The position numbers were made by a program, and so were the translations under genes. This document shows positions 6,565 through 14,001 of a stretch of DNA of 14,001 bases, piece by piece. The stretch is taken from the NCBI GenBank assembly GCA_946482545.1, contig CAMLRX010000130.1, positions 1 through 14,001 on the forward strand. Reading direction: 5' to 3'. Within the stretch, counting starts at the first letter, position 1. Every line of letters starts with the position of its first letter. Under the pieces are notes generated by a model, which worked only from the letters and a program-made list of their open reading frames with translations, did not search any database and was not told the origin of the DNA. Origin of the DNA: an uncultured Flavihumibacter sp. Its GTDB lineage: Bacteria; Bacteroidota; Bacteroidia; Chitinophagales; Chitinophagaceae.

Positions 6565-9500
6565 ATGAAATTAAACAATTTCATTGTCCGCCTGCTACGC
6601 GAAAGGGGCGGATGTGTAACCAAAACTTTCCGGATCATGAGAATTACTGCCATCCTGTTACTCGCCTGCTCGCTACATGCGGCAGCCACCGGGTTTGCAC
6701 AGAAAATTTCTCTCTCTGCCAGAGAAGTTCACCTGGAAAAAGTTTTTAAAGAGATTAAACGACAGAGTGCTTACCATTTCTGGTATGAAAACACATTACT
6801 GAAAGATGCGAAAAAAGTAAATGTGGAACTCAAAGATGCCTCAATAGAACAGGTGCTGAACCTGATCTTTGAAGGACAGTCACTGACTTATGATATCGTA
6901 GGTAAGACCATCGTCATTAAGAAGAGCCATGAAATGAACCGTCTCCTGGCGCCTGAAGCGCCGCCGCCACCGCCCATTGAACTGAGGGGAAAGGTGCTGA
7001 ATGAATTCGGAGACCCGGTTTCTGGTGCATCAGTGCTGATCAAAGGAACCAAGACCGGCGTGCAAACAAACGGCGACGGTGAATTTGTGCTGCCCGACGT
7101 GCCCGATAATGCCATACTCATCATTTCTTCCGTAGGGCACGAAACCCAGCAGGTGGCCGTGAATAAAAGAAACAACCTGGTCATTCAGCTGAAAATAGAA
7201 GTGAGTGGCATGGAAGAAACGGTTGTAGTCGCTTATGGTACTTCAAAAGTAAAAGACGTTACCGGCTCAATTTCAAGGCTGGGCCAGAAAGACATCCGGA
7301 ATGCCCCGATGGGCGCTACATTGCAGAGCCTGCTTCAGGGTAAGGCTGCGGGGGTGAATGTGGCCATTCAGTCTGCTTCTCCCACATCTCCCATGAGCGT
7401 AGTGATACGCGGCGCATCTTCTCTTAATGGGAACAACCAGCCGCTATGGGTGATTGATGGTGTGCCCGATTATTCCGGTACAACCTCCGGCGATATCACC
7501 AACACCTTATACAACCTGAACATTAACGATGTGGAGAGCATCGATATCCTGAAAGACGCTTCCGCAACGGCCCTCTACGGCTCCCGCGCCTCAAACGGCG
7601 TAGTGATCGTAACTACCAAGAGGGGAAGGGAAGGTATTAAGCCCACCATCGAACTTTCCACCCGCTGGGGCTTACAAACCCAGAACCTGAACGGGTACAA
7701 ATACATGGAAGCGCCGCAATACATCGACTTCGCCGAAAAAGCCGCCAGGGAAGAAGCTTTTGGCAGGGGCGTATTTGATTACTTTACCCGCCTCTACCTC
7801 GATGAACAGGCTTTCTTCAACCTCAATACGAGTGAGTTCGACAGGAGTTCGTTCGCTGTGCTACCCGGCGCTTTTTACGAGGGCAATACGAACTGGATGA
7901 AAGAGATGACCCACAATCCCTGGAACCAGCAACACGACCTGTCGCTCAGGGGCGGTACACAGAACATCGCCTACTATGTATCGCTTAACCACCGCAATGT
8001 GGAAGGTATTGTAAAAAGCGGCAAGGAACAGCAGTTTGGCGGTACACTTAACCTGGAAGCCAAAATCAGGAAGGGGCTGAAGTTCGGACTAAACCTCAAT
8101 GGCAACTCACGGGAAACAGATAACAAGGATTATATGATGGACGTGCTGAAGAAAATCCGTCCTGATATTCCTGTCTACAACCCGGATGGCACCTTATTTA
8201 CCCGAGATGCCTATACGGAAAACCCTTATACCACCCTGCTGAATAAAAGAGCCGGGTCGTCACAGTACTTCCGTGGTTCCCTTTTCCTCGAAGTGGATAT
8301 CCTGAGGGGGCTTGTATTCAGAACACAATACAATACCACTTTTCAGAAAGGTGAAACGCTCAACTACACAAGAAGGGGAAGCACTTTCAACTACGACGGA
8401 ACCCGCTTCCGCAGTGATGATAAGAACCAGACCAAAGTGTGGGAAAATACGCTTACGTATGCCCGTAATTTCGGTAAACACGATATTACAGCACTGGCAG
8501 GTGCATCGGCAGAAAAATATTCTTCCCTGGGCTATTCCATGACCGCCACCAATTTTCCGGATGATGATATCCTGAACGATTTTGGATCCGGAGCCGTAAG
8601 AGGAGCGCTTACAGAATCTTATTCCGCGAACTCCCTGCTTTCCCAGTTTGCCCGCGCACATTACAAATACAATGAACGGTATATTATTTCGGGAACCATC
8701 AGGCGCGACGGCTCTTCAAGGTTTGGTCCCGACAAGCGCTGGGGTATCTTCCCATCTGCCGCGGTAGCCTGGATCATTTCAGAAGAAGATTTCATCAAAA
8801 ACACTAAGATCTTCGACATTGTAAGTTACCTGAAGCTGCGGGCATCGCGCGGGCTGGCAGGTTCGCAGAACCTCGGTAACTATGCCTGGAGAACGAATGT
8901 AGGGTCGTCTCGTTACAATGAAGCACCGGCTATTACACCAAGTTCAGTGGGCAACACGGAATTGCAATGGGAAGAGGCCCTCATGACTGATATTGGTCTG
9001 GACTTCGGTCTTTGGAACGAAAGAATCCGCGGTACCATTGGTGTGTACGAAAAACTCACCCGTGAACTGATCTATTCGCGTCCGCTTCCTCCAAGTACTT
9101 CTTTCACCAGCATCAGCTCCAACGTTGGTTCTGTGAAAAACAAAGGAATTGAGTTTGATGTGAAAGTGGATGTGATCAAATCAAAAGACATCACGTTTAC
9201 CCTTGACGCCAATGCCGCCAAAAATGTGAACAGGGTGATGAAGATCAACGGTGTGGTGAAAGAACTGAGTTTCGGCAGCGGTATTATGATTACTAAAGAA
9301 GGAGAACGTACCGGACAATGGTTCGGCTTCCAAACGGCGGGTCGGCTCTTTACCACCGCTGAAGAAATCATTGCTTTACAGGGAAGAAGCGCCACTGGAA
9401 CCAAAACATTCTACCGCAACTCCCTGGAAAGCCCTGGCGATCTCATCTTCATCGATCAGAACAAAGATGGTGTGATCAACAACGACGACAAAGTTTTCCT

Positions 9501-10026
9501 GGGTAGTTCTGATCCTAAACTTTATGGTGGTTTCGGCGCCACGCTGGTTTTCAAAGGGTTCTATGCAAACGCTACATTTATTTACGCTTACGGGCACAAA
9601 AGGAACTGGGCCATGCCTATGGCCGACGTTGGATACGTGGGCAACTACAACCACAGCACCAAAATTGCGGGTAAGAGCGCCACGTTGTTAAGTCCTTACG
9701 AGGCTACCATCCCCAGGATGACGCAATATGGTGATGGCGGCAACTCCACTTTCTCTGATTTCTGGTTGTTCGACGCTTCTTATGTTCGCCTGAATGCATT
9801 GAATTTCGGCTACAGGCTGCCGGCAAGGATGTTCAAACAATCACTTATCCAGGGGATTGACCTGAGCCTGCAGGCCACCAATTTATTCACCCTTACCAGC
9901 TATCCGGGTTTCGATCCCCAGGGCAACTGGTCGTCTGCCGCCATCGGCACCGGTATGGGCGTAGACAATAGTGCATACCCCGCGGCCCGCAACTTTAACC
10001 TCGGCGCCAAGTTCACATTTAAATAG
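6565..10026 (+). CDS. SusC/RagA-family TonB-dependent outer-membrane receptor with STN signalling domain
   Basis: A 1153-residue outer-membrane transporter that imports a ligand using TonB-ExbBD energy, working with the SusD-like lipoprotein encoded next. A signal peptide (ITAILLLACSLHAAATGFA, about 27-45) follows a long basic N-region. An STN (secretin/TonB N-terminal) domain spans about 47-120 (ISLSAREVHLEKVFKEI, YHFWYENTLL, IEQVLNLIF); in FecA-type systems it contacts FecR in the periplasm. A proline run leads to a carboxypeptidase-D-like beta-sandwich (about 138-212, GKVLNEFGDPVSGASVLIKGT). A TonB-box-like EETVVVAYG follows (about 217-225). The plug domain carries SusC hallmarks VIRGASSLNGNNQPLWVIDGVP and ATALYGSRASNGVVIVTTK (about 334-352). 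The rest is the beta barrel, ending NLGAKFTFK. ATG choices are 6529, 6565 and 6637; 6565 has an A-rich upstream stretch and is favoured, but the start is uncertain. The ligand is unknown. Confidence 0.93.
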   Translation: MKLNNFIVRLLRERGGCVTKTFRIMRITAILLLACSLHAAATGFAQKISLSAREVHLEKVFKEIKRQSAYHFWYENTLLKDAKKVNVELKDASIEQVLNLIFEGQSLTYDIVGKTIVIKKSHEMNRLLAPEAPPPPPIELRGKVLNEFGDPVSGASVLIKGTKTGVQTNGDGEFVLPDVPDNAILIISSVGHETQQVAVNKRNNLVIQLKIEVSGMEETVVVAYGTSKVKDVTGSISRLGQKDIRNAPMGATLQSLLQGKAAGVNVAIQSASPTSPMSVVIRGASSLNGNNQPLWVIDGVPDYSGTTSGDITNTLYNLNINDVESIDILKDASATALYGSRASNGVVIVTTKRGREGIKPTIELSTRWGLQTQNLNGYKYMEAPQYIDFAEKAAREEAFGRGVFDYFTRLYLDEQAFFNLNTSEFDRSSFAVLPGAFYEGNTNWMKEMTHNPWNQQHDLSLRGGTQNIAYYVSLNHRNVEGIVKSGKEQQFGGTLNLEAKIRKGLKFGLNLNGNSRETDNKDYMMDVLKKIRPDIPVYNPDGTLFTRDAYTENPYTTLLNKRAGSSQYFRGSLFLEVDILRGLVFRTQYNTTFQKGETLNYTRRGSTFNYDGTRFRSDDKNQTKVWENTLTYARNFGKHDITALAGASAEKYSSLGYSMTATNFPDDDILNDFGSGAVRGALTESYSANSLLSQFARAHYKYNERYIISGTIRRDGSSRFGPDKRWGIFPSAAVAWIISEEDFIKNTKIFDIVSYLKLRASRGLAGSQNLGNYAWRTNVGSSRYNEAPAITPSSVGNTELQWEEALMTDIGLDFGLWNERIRGTIGVYEKLTRELIYSRPLPPSTSFTSISSNVGSVKNKGIEFDVKVDVIKSKDITFTLDANAAKNVNRVMKINGVVKELSFGSGIMITKEGERTGQWFGFQTAGRLFTTAEEIIALQGRSATGTKTFYRNSLESPGDLIFIDQNKDGVINNDDKVFLGSSDPKLYGGFGATLVFKGFYANATFIYAYGHKRNWAMPMADVGYVGNYNHSTKIAGKSATLLSPYEATIPRMTQYGDGGNSTFSDFWLFDASYVRLNALNFGYRLPARMFKQSLIQGIDLSLQATNLFTLTSYPGFDPQGNWSSAAIGTGMGVDNSAYPAARNFNLGAKFTFK

Positions 10027-10046
10027 ATCATCTAAAGTTTTAAGGC

Positions 10047-11537
10047 ATGAAACACTTACTATATATACTTTTAATTGTCACAGGCTCAGGACTGGTTTCC
10101 TGCAAAGACTACCTGGAGGAAGTGCCGCGTCACGCCCTTACCGACGCGAACGCCATTACAGATTTTAACAAAGCGAAGGCTGCGGTTTCAGGGATATATG
10201 CCACCTTTCAGAACGAAAGCTGGGCAGGCGGATTGTATGCGGCGCTGGCCACCAAATCAGGCTTTGTAACCTTCACCGGTACACCCGATAATCAACTGAG
10301 CTATTCTCAGTTGAATGGTGGGAATGCTACCGTATGGACGCAGTTTTACAGAAGTCTTAATGCGGCCAATTTCGCTATAAAAGGAATTCCGGCATTGCCC
10401 GCATCCGCCGTTCCGAGTGAAGGGGAAAGAGAAGCCCTGCTGGCTGAAGCAAGGTGTATGAGGGCATGGATCAACGCAAATATCTTATGGAACTTCGGCC
10501 ATTGGTGGGGGGATGATAACGATGAGGCGGGGCTGCTTTACCGCGATCAGCCAGTTGGATTGTCGAACGTTTCCCAGGCGCGTATTTCTGTTGGCGAAAG
10601 TTATGCGAAGATTTATGAGGACCTTGATTTTGCCATAGAGAAAGCGAAGGGTTTCACCACACCACGCTATGCGTCAAAAGAATTTGCTAAGGCGCTGAAG
10701 GCAAAATTGTTGTTGTACAGAGGTGGATACCGCAATACACAGGATGATCTTACGGAAGCATTAAAACTCGTAAACGAAGTGCTGGGCGCACCTGCCACAG
10801 CTATTGGTATTGAACCAAGCCTTGCTGCACACTACGATAAAGCCTGGGACAGCAAAGAGAACCTCTTTGTAAGATACCTGGAAAATGATGGGACAAGAAC
10901 CAGCAAAGGCGGATACTGGTACACCTACGGGATCATTTACCAGGGCAATACTTTGCCGCTTGCTGTAGGAGCAACAGAGACTGCCGGTATACAATATGGT
11001 CTCGACTGGATGAAGGCTGATCCGCGCTGGTCGGTGATCACAGGACCGGTACGTGCGCCCGAAACATGGGACAATACCTTTCGGTACACCTTCAAAAAGC
11101 TGGCGCGACTGGGCAGTTATGCCGGAAAACTCGCCAATCCCATTGATGAGAAATACGCCGCTTACTATTTCAGGTATTCAGAACTTTTCCTGATGAAAGC
11201 TGAGCTGCTTGCACGCACCGGCGCTTCCATTGCCGATGCAATCGCTCCGGTAAATGCATTGCGTGCACAAAGGACTGCGCCTGTTCTGCCCGCACTTAAC
11301 CCAGGCTCCCAACAGGAACTGATGGATATGCTTTTCAAAGAGATCGTTATGGAACTCTTCCTCGAAAACGGGAGTGAGTTCTTCGCTGCCATCCGGTTTA
11401 AAGATGGTAGTGGGAAACCCTGGATCGTATCAATAAAGAATGGGAGAGAACTGGTTGAAAACAGAATATGCTGGCCCATCCCTGATGCGGAAATGATCAA
11501 CAATCCTTTGATGACGCAAAACCCTGATCTGAAATAA
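10047..11537 (+). CDS. SusD/RagB-family nutrient-binding surface lipoprotein
   Basis: A 496-residue outer-membrane lipoprotein that acts as a lid over the SusC-like barrel and binds the ligand. The signal peptide ends in the lipobox LVSC with Cys19, followed by KDYLEEVP, the usual SusD opening, in which the Lys-Asp start resembles a surface-export signal. The N-terminal SusD-like region is at about 20-210 (KAAVSGIYATFQ, EREALLAEARCMRAWINANILWNFGHWWGDD), including TPR-type helices. The C-terminal SusD/RagB region is at about 270-496 (YYFRYSELFLMKAELLARTG, INALRAQR-like APVNALRAQR, KEIVMELFLENGSEFFAAIR) and ends ICWPIPDAEMINNPLMTQNP, the classic terminal motif. Length is within the family's range. 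It starts 20 bp after the susC-like stop, preceded by a weak AAGG. No feature identifies the ligand as a glycan, peptide or cofactor. Confidence 0.93.
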   Translation: MKHLLYILLIVTGSGLVSCKDYLEEVPRHALTDANAITDFNKAKAAVSGIYATFQNESWAGGLYAALATKSGFVTFTGTPDNQLSYSQLNGGNATVWTQFYRSLNAANFAIKGIPALPASAVPSEGEREALLAEARCMRAWINANILWNFGHWWGDDNDEAGLLYRDQPVGLSNVSQARISVGESYAKIYEDLDFAIEKAKGFTTPRYASKEFAKALKAKLLLYRGGYRNTQDDLTEALKLVNEVLGAPATAIGIEPSLAAHYDKAWDSKENLFVRYLENDGTRTSKGGYWYTYGIIYQGNTLPLAVGATETAGIQYGLDWMKADPRWSVITGPVRAPETWDNTFRYTFKKLARLGSYAGKLANPIDEKYAAYYFRYSELFLMKAELLARTGASIADAIAPVNALRAQRTAPVLPALNPGSQQELMDMLFKEIVMELFLENGSEFFAAIRFKDGSGKPWIVSIKNGRELVENRICWPIPDAEMINNPLMTQNPDLK

Positions 11538-11553
11538 TTTCAATTGCTAAAAA

Positions 11554-12594
11554 ATGAGAACAACCATAAAAATACTTGTATTCACCTGTGCATTGCCGTT
11601 ACTTTTCTCCTCCTGCAAAGATGAAATTAAGGATGTGCTGATTCCTTATAAAACTGATGTTACATTCGAGGACCATCAGTTAGACCGTTTCGCTTACAAA
11701 GTGATGGCAGCTCCCTTTAAATCGGGGGATGCCAATTCAGGAGTTGTAATTGTTAACGCAAAGCCGGATGGGAATTCCTTTGCGGGTTTCGCATTGTCTA
11801 ACAAGAACTGGCGTTCCTATCCCTGGAGTCTCAGTCCTGATTTTGGTCCTGCAACCCCTACGCCGGCGCAAAAAGCTGCGGCTATTGATTCCACGATTTT
11901 TAGTGTTTACACCACCAATCCCAATAAAACCAATAATTTCCTGGTGGCACGCGTCAAAGGGGAGGATGCGTTTATTTCCCTGGAAAAAGCTGCTGTGGTG
12001 GAGCATGTGCTGGTAGCCAATACCTCCTATAATTACCTGCTGGCCATGTACGGGTCGAATTATTCCGGAACATTGGATGCCCCCACACAACATTATCTGC
12101 TTACGGGCACCAAAGTGAAGAACATACAGATCGCGAACACTTCCACCACCATGTATGGAAGGTTCAATCTTCCCGGTCCTGGAGATAAGAACCTGATCAG
12201 GCTTGCAGGAGATGAAATTCTTGCAAAAAGAAAAGCCGGTAGTGATGCTGCCAATGCCGCCAGGCTGGCCGGTAAAACAGAAACGGAGGCAAAAGCCGAT
12301 TCAACTGCCGCCTACGCTGCACTTGTAAAAGGATTTGTGAAATTGTCCATTACTGGCTCATTGGGAAACAAGGAGGGCAACACCGTAAATTTCTGGCTGG
12401 CCCTGCGCCCAGGTGTTGATCCCGCAAATCCGGCTTACAATTTTGTGATGTCAGACTGGAATAAAGTTGACCTCACCAGTCTTGGTACCGTAGATAAGCT
12501 GGTGTTCAAAATGTCTTCATCGTATAAAGATGAGGCGGGCAACGACCTTACGCCGCCGTACTTCTGTCTGGACGGAATCAGGATCAGGAAATAA
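11554..12594 (+). CDS. DUF4465-like surface lipoprotein
   Basis: A 346-residue lipoprotein: signal peptide with lipobox FSSC (Cys21), then KDEIKD. The Lys-Asp-Glu after the cysteine fits the lipoprotein surface-export signal described in Capnocytophaga and Flavobacterium, so exposure on the cell surface is likely. The body resembles DUF4465: FAGFALSNKNWRSYPW (about 76-91), HVLVANTSYNYLLAMYGSNY (151-170), FVKLSITGSLGNKEGNTVNFWLA (261-283), YNFVMSDWNKVDLTSLGTVDKLVFKMSSS (295-323) and PPYFCLDGIRI (334-344). These are strands of a predicted jelly-roll beta-sandwich. From memory, DUF4465 genes also occur near cobalamin-uptake loci of gut Bacteroides; here the partners are SusC/SusD. An Ala/Lys/Glu-rich stretch at about 217-258 looks helical and is unusual for this fold. 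The gene starts 16 bp after susD and shares its operon. It is most likely an accessory ligand-binding protein; family assignment is by motif recall. Confidence 0.75.
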   Translation: MRTTIKILVFTCALPLLFSSCKDEIKDVLIPYKTDVTFEDHQLDRFAYKVMAAPFKSGDANSGVVIVNAKPDGNSFAGFALSNKNWRSYPWSLSPDFGPATPTPAQKAAAIDSTIFSVYTTNPNKTNNFLVARVKGEDAFISLEKAAVVEHVLVANTSYNYLLAMYGSNYSGTLDAPTQHYLLTGTKVKNIQIANTSTTMYGRFNLPGPGDKNLIRLAGDEILAKRKAGSDAANAARLAGKTETEAKADSTAAYAALVKGFVKLSITGSLGNKEGNTVNFWLALRPGVDPANPAYNFVMSDWNKVDLTSLGTVDKLVFKMSSSYKDEAGNDLTPPYFCLDGIRIRK

Positions 12595-12616
12595 TCAATC
12601 TCATTAAACTACAGTT

Positions 12617-13834
12617 ATGAAAATGGTTTTCTTTTTTGCCATGCTGGCCATTGCTTCCGTTTTCTCCGTTCCGCCTTCTGCCTTTACCATCAGTGGTACA
12701 ATGGCGGGCGCGCCGGATGGGAAAAAGGTTTATTTGAAATATGCCGATATCTCTAAAGCTGTTATTGACAGTGCCGTGATCCGGAACGGGAAATTCAGTT
12801 TTTCAGGTAAAGCCGCTTCACCCAGGTTTATGTCGGTGGTGGTAACTGAACCTGCCGTGGCGGGCCGCGCGCCGCAGCACAAGTCTTTCAGTCTTTTCGT
12901 GGAGAACGCTGAAATTGCGGTAAGTGCTGTGTACGATAGCTTGAAGATGGAATATGAAATGTACGGGGGCAGACTTACTTCGCCTGGCGTACAAGTGAAA
13001 GGGTCTTCAAGTCATGATCAGTTTCTCCGGTTTTACAATACGAAGAGCGCAATGGATGAGCAACGGAGCGCCCTTTTTTCTGATTACATCACTTTTCTCA
13101 ACCCTAAAAAGGATGAAAAGAAGAAGCCCAGGGAAGTTGGTATTTCACTCACACGGCAGATGGACGATGTTGAATTGAAAAGAAAGCAGTATGTGTTGAA
13201 TTATATCCTGAACAATCCACCATCCGAAGTGGCTGCGTTCATGGCGAAACAGGCCGTAGGACTGGCCAGTATTACCACAGAAGAGATCAGCTCCCTGCTC
13301 GGTCATTTTGAAAAGCAGAAAGAGAAAGGGGTATTGGCAGAAGATTTTCAGAAAGCCGCGTTACTCGCCAGGAAAACAGCAGTTGGCGCACCCTTGCTCA
13401 ATTTCTCCTTAACTGATCTGGAAGGTAAATCACATGCCCTTTCGGAATACATCAAGCCTGGAAACGGAAAATATACGTTGCTTGAATTCTGGGCATCCTG
13501 GTGCGGGCCTTGCCGCGCAGATATTCCTCACCTCAGAGATGTACACGAGTTGTACAAATCAAAAGGGTTCGATATCGTTAGTATTTCCCTGGATGAAAAG
13601 AAGGCAGACTGGTTAAAGGCGGTGGAGCAGGAAGACCTGAAAGGACGATGGACACAGTTGCAGGATGAAAAAGCCTTTAAAGGAGAACTGGCAGAAAATT
13701 ACCGTATCAATGGTATTCCTGCTTGTTTGTTGTTTGATCCGCAAGGCAAACTTGTAACGCGCAATATGCGTGGTTCGTGGATGGATGCAAAACTCATCCA
13801 GCTTTATGGAAACCTTTTTAAAGCTGAACATTAA
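12617..13834 (+). CDS. Secreted DUF4369-thioredoxin (TlpA-like) protein
   Basis: A 405-residue exported thiol-disulfide protein, probably periplasmic or anchored by association. The signal peptide is MKMVFFFAMLAIASVFSVPPSA, with no lipobox cysteine. An N-terminal DUF4369 beta domain spans about 22-125 (FTISGTMAGAPDGKKVYLKY, DSAVIRNGKFSFSGKA). A helical, charged linker region follows at about 130-255 (KKDEKKKPRE). The AhpC/TSA-Redoxin thioredoxin fold is at about 256-400 (VGAPLLNFSLTDLEGKSHALSEY, LLEFWASWCGPCRADIPHLR, then GIPACLLFDPQGKLV). The redox pair is Cys296 and Cys299 in WCGPC, and Pro368 is the cis-proline. A third cysteine, Cys370, lies two residues after that proline, near the active site. 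The WCGPC motif suggests a reductase in the TlpA/ResA sense. It starts 22 bp after the DUF4465-like gene, and a second DUF4369 protein follows. The redox substrate is unknown. Confidence 0.9.
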   Translation: MKMVFFFAMLAIASVFSVPPSAFTISGTMAGAPDGKKVYLKYADISKAVIDSAVIRNGKFSFSGKAASPRFMSVVVTEPAVAGRAPQHKSFSLFVENAEIAVSAVYDSLKMEYEMYGGRLTSPGVQVKGSSSHDQFLRFYNTKSAMDEQRSALFSDYITFLNPKKDEKKKPREVGISLTRQMDDVELKRKQYVLNYILNNPPSEVAAFMAKQAVGLASITTEEISSLLGHFEKQKEKGVLAEDFQKAALLARKTAVGAPLLNFSLTDLEGKSHALSEYIKPGNGKYTLLEFWASWCGPCRADIPHLRDVHELYKSKGFDIVSISLDEKKADWLKAVEQEDLKGRWTQLQDEKAFKGELAENYRINGIPACLLFDPQGKLVTRNMRGSWMDAKLIQLYGNLFKAEH

Positions 13835-13858
13835 TCATCAATCTAAATTTGAATTGTC

Positions 13859-14001
13859 ATGAAAAAAATAATCATTGCCACAGCCTTATGTTTACCCCTG
13901 GCTGTCATGGCCCAGGAGAAGTTTGTTGTAAGCGGGAAAGTCGGGAAGCTGAATGCGCCTGCCAAAGCGTTTCTTACTTACCGTTCCGGCGCTGCATCTG
14001 T
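13859..14001 (+). CDS. Second DUF4369-type exported protein, N-terminal part (cut by window edge)
   Basis: Only 47 codons are present. MKKIIIATALCLPLAVMAQ is a Sec signal peptide. The mature start EKFVVSGKVGKLNAPAKAFLTYRSG aligns by eye with the DUF4369 opening of the preceding protein (FTISG...KKVYLKY). It is therefore probably another DUF4369-thioredoxin protein, in tandem with the previous gene and 24 bp downstream of it. Whether it carries a CxxC thioredoxin domain cannot be seen here. Confidence 0.7.
   Translation, partial: MKKIIIATALCLPLAVMAQEKFVVSGKVGKLNAPAKAFLTYRSGAAS

Noticed and set aside
6348..6749. Open frame of 133 codons covering the susC upstream region
   Set aside because: It spans the hairpin region and overlaps the susC signal and STN coding sequence in another frame. 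Its sequence has no domain or signal peptide.
11554..12594. Possible cobalamin-uptake locus because of DUF4465
   Set aside because: No BtuB, BtuG, BtuFCD or recognisable cobalamin riboswitch is visible, and the receptor is SusC type. The link is kept only as a hypothesis about the DUF4465 protein.
12592..13858. Similar short spacers after the DUF4465 and TlpA-like genes (both contain TAATCA and CAATCT)
   Set aside because: The match is short and AT-rich. It may reflect chance, so it is not listed as a repeat or regulatory site.

Overview
The window looks like chromosomal DNA of a Bacteroidota bacterium, most likely of the family Chitinophagaceae. This rests on the gene types (SusC/SusD pair, FecI/FecR pair with a DUF4974 tail, type IX secretion sorting domain, DUF4369-thioredoxin proteins), on TAnnTTTG promoter elements, and on the near absence of Shine-Dalgarno sequences. 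The species assignment is inference from gene style; no database was searched.

Left part (1-2481), housekeeping genes. On the minus strand, a TPR lipoprotein (254-1069) is followed 36 bp downstream by the start of ribulose-phosphate 3-epimerase (rpe, cut by the window edge). Divergent from these are a small four-helix membrane protein (1216-1683), a strong hairpin terminator, and cytidylate kinase (cmk, 1795-2481, GTG start).

Middle part (2482-4390). A single secreted protein of 543 residues has a repetitive beta-rich body and a C-terminal type IX secretion sorting domain. It has its own consensus promoter, a leader of about 180 nt, and a clear terminator.

Right part (4391-14001), one regulated uptake locus on the plus strand. 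In order it holds an ECF sigma factor (FecI type), a FecR-type anti-sigma regulator, a spacer with three consecutive hairpins, and then a tightly packed operon (gaps of 16-24 bp). The operon carries a SusC-like TonB-dependent receptor with an N-terminal STN signalling domain, a SusD-like surface lipoprotein, a DUF4465-like surface lipoprotein, a secreted DUF4369-thioredoxin (TlpA-like) protein, and the start of a second DUF4369-type protein cut by the window edge. The probable logic is that ligand binding at SusC/SusD is sensed through the STN domain and FecR, freeing the sigma factor to raise expression of the receptor operon. No glycoside hydrolase, peptidase or metal-handling gene is visible, so the ligand cannot be named.

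The most distinctive content is the pairing of SusC/SusD with a DUF4465 lipoprotein and tandem periplasmic thioredoxin-fold proteins under cell-surface signalling control. I see no CRISPR array, tRNA, rRNA, insertion sequence or phage gene.
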